6,164 bases of DNA, taken from the NCBI GenBank assembly GCA_029882675.1, contig JAOUKJ010000266.1, forward strand, positions 1-6,164, written 5' to 3'. Positions 4,640 to 6,164 of the stretch are shown piece after piece. The DNA is from Cyclobacteriaceae bacterium (GTDB lineage Bacteria > Bacteroidota > Bacteroidia > Cytophagales > Cyclobacteriaceae). Both the position numbers and the translations under genes were made by a program. Below the pieces are notes generated by a model. That model was not told where the DNA came from. It saw nothing but the letters and a program-made list of their open reading frames with translations, and searched no databases. The first letter of the stretch is position 1; each line of letters starts with the position of its first letter.

Positions 4640-6164
4640 ATGCACTTCGACAAAAAAGGCAGCACAACAAAAGCATTGACAGACTTGTACCGTGCCCTTC
4701 TCCTGCCACGTATGATTGAAGAAAAAATGTTACTCTCCCTTAGGCAGGGCAAGGTGAGTAAATGGTTTTCAGGCATCGGCCAGGAAGCGATTGCTGTAGG
4801 GGCAACCAAAGCCCTGCAAAACGACGAGTATATTTTGCCGATGCACCGAAATCTGGGAGTATTCACCAGCCGGGATGTACCCCTGGGCCATCTTTTTTCT
4901 CAGTTTAAAGGTAAAATGGATGGGTTTACACAAGGCCGTGACCGCTCTTTCCATTTTGGATCCCGCAAACATCACATCATAGGCATGATTTCTCATCTGG
5001 GTGCTCAACTCGGTGTAGCCGATGGGGTGGCACTGGCCCGGAAACTCAATGGTGAGGGTAAAGTGACACTGGTGTTTTCCGGTGATGCAGGAGCCAGCGA
5101 AGGGGACTTTCATGAGGCACTCAATGTGGCTGCCGTTTGGGATCTGCCTGTTATCTTTCTTATCGAAAATAATGGCTATGGGCTCTCTACTCCAAGTGAA
5201 GAGCAGTTTAAATTTAAGCAATTTGTTGATAAGGGCCCTGGCTATGGGATAGAAACCGTTCAGGTAGATGGCAACAACATCCTGGACGTTTACCACACCC
5301 TTTCCAATGTGGCTGCTTCCATTCGCAAAAGACCACACCCGGTATTGGTGGAGGCCCTGACTTTCAGGATGCGCGGACATGAAGAGGCCAGCGGTAATAA
5401 GTATGTGCCTAAAGACCTGCTTGATCAATGGGCCAAAAAAGACCCCGTAAGCAATTATGAAGAATTTTTATTGAAAGAAGGCCTGCTCAGTGCGAAGACC
5501 ATAGCTCAAGCACGCAAAGAAATGGCCGGTTGGATTGAACAGGGACTTCAGCAGGCCACAGAAGCAGCTCCACCACAGGCAGATGCGGACACCGAGTTAA
5601 GAGACGTATATTTCCCTTATTTGGAAAAGCCGGTAATCCCGGGAAAGGCTACTTTAAAAAAACGTTTCGTTGATGCCATTGCTGATGGTTTAAAGGAAAG
5701 CATGCTGAAATTTCCCCAGCTGGTGCTTATGGGGCAGGATATTGCAGACTATGGCGGGGTTTTTAAGGTCACCGAAGGATTTACAGCGCTGTTTGGAAAA
5801 GACAGGGTAAGAAATACGCCGTTGTGTGAATCAGCGATAATAGGTATGGGCCTCGGGATGTCGGTCATGGGCAAGAAGACGATGATTGAGATGCAGTTTG
5901 CTGATTTCGTGACCTGTGGGTTCAACCAGATTGTTAATAACCTGGCCAAATCGCATTACCGCTGGGGCCAGCATGCCGATGTTGTCATCAGAATGCCCAC
6001 TGGCGCCGGGGTGGGTGCAGGTCCCTTTCACAGCCAGTCCAACGAGGCATGGTTCTTTCATATACCCGGCCTGAAGATATTTTATCCCTCCAACCCCATT
6101 GATGCAAAGGGATTGTTGTGCGCTGCATTGGAAGATCCCAACCCAGTTCTTTTTTTCGAACATA
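4640..6164 (+). CDS. Fused E1 alpha/beta 2-oxoacid dehydrogenase (branched-chain type), 3' end beyond window
   Basis: This frame is open from ATG 4640 to the right edge, giving 508 codons without a stop. The protein is a thiamine-diphosphate E1 enzyme with the alpha part (about 10-310) and beta part (from about 335) in one chain. It decarboxylates 2-oxoacids and passes the acyl group to E2 lipoyl. In the alpha part are FSGIGQEAIAVG (43-54), MHRNLGVF (68-75), and the ThDP/Mg motif from Gly148-Asp149-Ala150 through EGDFHEALN to Asn177-Asn178. The MRGHEEASG loop (244-252) follows. A linker rich in Ala, Pro and Gln (about 303-317) leads to the beta part. There, NTPLCESAIIGMGLG carries the likely catalytic Glu397, and GPFHSQSNEAWF carries His464. 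TPLCE and GPxHSQS are closer to branched-chain E1-beta than to pyruvate E1. An in-frame hemC stop precedes it, and ATG 4640 is the first start after it. About 150 further residues are expected beyond the edge. The exact oxoacid cannot be read off with certainty. Confidence 0.92.
   Translation, partial: MHFDKKGSTTKALTDLYRALLLPRMIEEKMLLSLRQGKVSKWFSGIGQEAIAVGATKALQNDEYILPMHRNLGVFTSRDVPLGHLFSQFKGKMDGFTQGRDRSFHFGSRKHHIIGMISHLGAQLGVADGVALARKLNGEGKVTLVFSGDAGASEGDFHEALNVAAVWDLPVIFLIENNGYGLSTPSEEQFKFKQFVDKGPGYGIETVQVDGNNILDVYHTLSNVAASIRKRPHPVLVEALTFRMRGHEEASGNKYVPKDLLDQWAKKDPVSNYEEFLLKEGLLSAKTIAQARKEMAGWIEQGLQQATEAAPPQADADTELRDVYFPYLEKPVIPGKATLKKRFVDAIADGLKESMLKFPQLVLMGQDIADYGGVFKVTEGFTALFGKDRVRNTPLCESAIIGMGLGMSVMGKKTMIEMQFADFVTCGFNQIVNNLAKSHYRWGQHADVVIRMPTGAGVGAGPFHSQSNEAWFFHIPGLKIFYPSNPIDAKGLLCAALEDPNPVLFFEH

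Noticed and set aside
4616..4642. hemC stop and E1 start are in the same frame, with seven sense codons between, so read-through would give a hemC-E1 fusion
   Set aside because: Both proteins have normal ends and starts and unrelated roles, and a shared frame is expected one time in three by chance.
4769..5428. Long open minus-strand frame (219 codons) opposite the E1 gene
   Set aside because: The plus strand carries a clear E1 protein through the whole stretch with conserved thiamine motifs; the antisense product matches no family I recognise.

Overview
The window looks like ordinary chromosomal DNA from a member of the Bacteroidota (Cytophagales/Chitinophagales/Saprospirales-like; the exact group cannot be fixed from sequence alone). 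Four things point that way. One is an alternative GlmU-type protein of the kind seen in that phylum. Another is an E1 2-oxoacid dehydrogenase with alpha and beta parts fused in one chain. A third is a lipoprotein whose lipidated Cys is followed by an acidic run, as in Bacteroidota surface lipoproteins. The last is A/T-rich start regions without Shine-Dalgarno sequences, plus a perfect TAnnTTTG -7 box. The housekeeping genes are of moderate GC, and the left end and the intergenic region are clearly more AT-rich.

Left part (1-868): a short unassigned end (1-118) is followed by a 22-codon plus-strand frame (119-187) that reads as an intact signal peptide and then stops. It overlaps the 3' end of a minus-strand lipoprotein gene (165-725) with a lipocalin-like domain. 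A 143-bp AT-rich divergent region (726-868) carries a good Bacteroidota -7 box for the lipoprotein gene and a weaker one facing ispF.

Right part (869-6164): five tightly packed plus-strand genes form a probable operon. They are ispF (MEP isoprenoid pathway), an alternative GlmU-like sugar-nucleotide enzyme (cell-envelope precursors), holB (DNA polymerase III delta'), hemC (tetrapyrrole synthesis, ATGA overlap with holB), and a fused E1 alpha/beta 2-oxoacid dehydrogenase that is cut by the right edge. Gaps are 22, 9, -4 and 21 bp (the first becomes 19 bp if the alternative GlmU-like start at 1368 is used). The genes serve different essential pathways, so this is a housekeeping cluster and not one pathway.

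I found no CRISPR array, tRNA, rRNA, insertion sequence or obvious new system. The points most worth a second look are the orphan signal peptide at a probable rearrangement junction, the GlmU-like protein (acetyltransferase His kept, normal nucleotidyltransferase signature absent), and the mixed operon ending in the fused E1.
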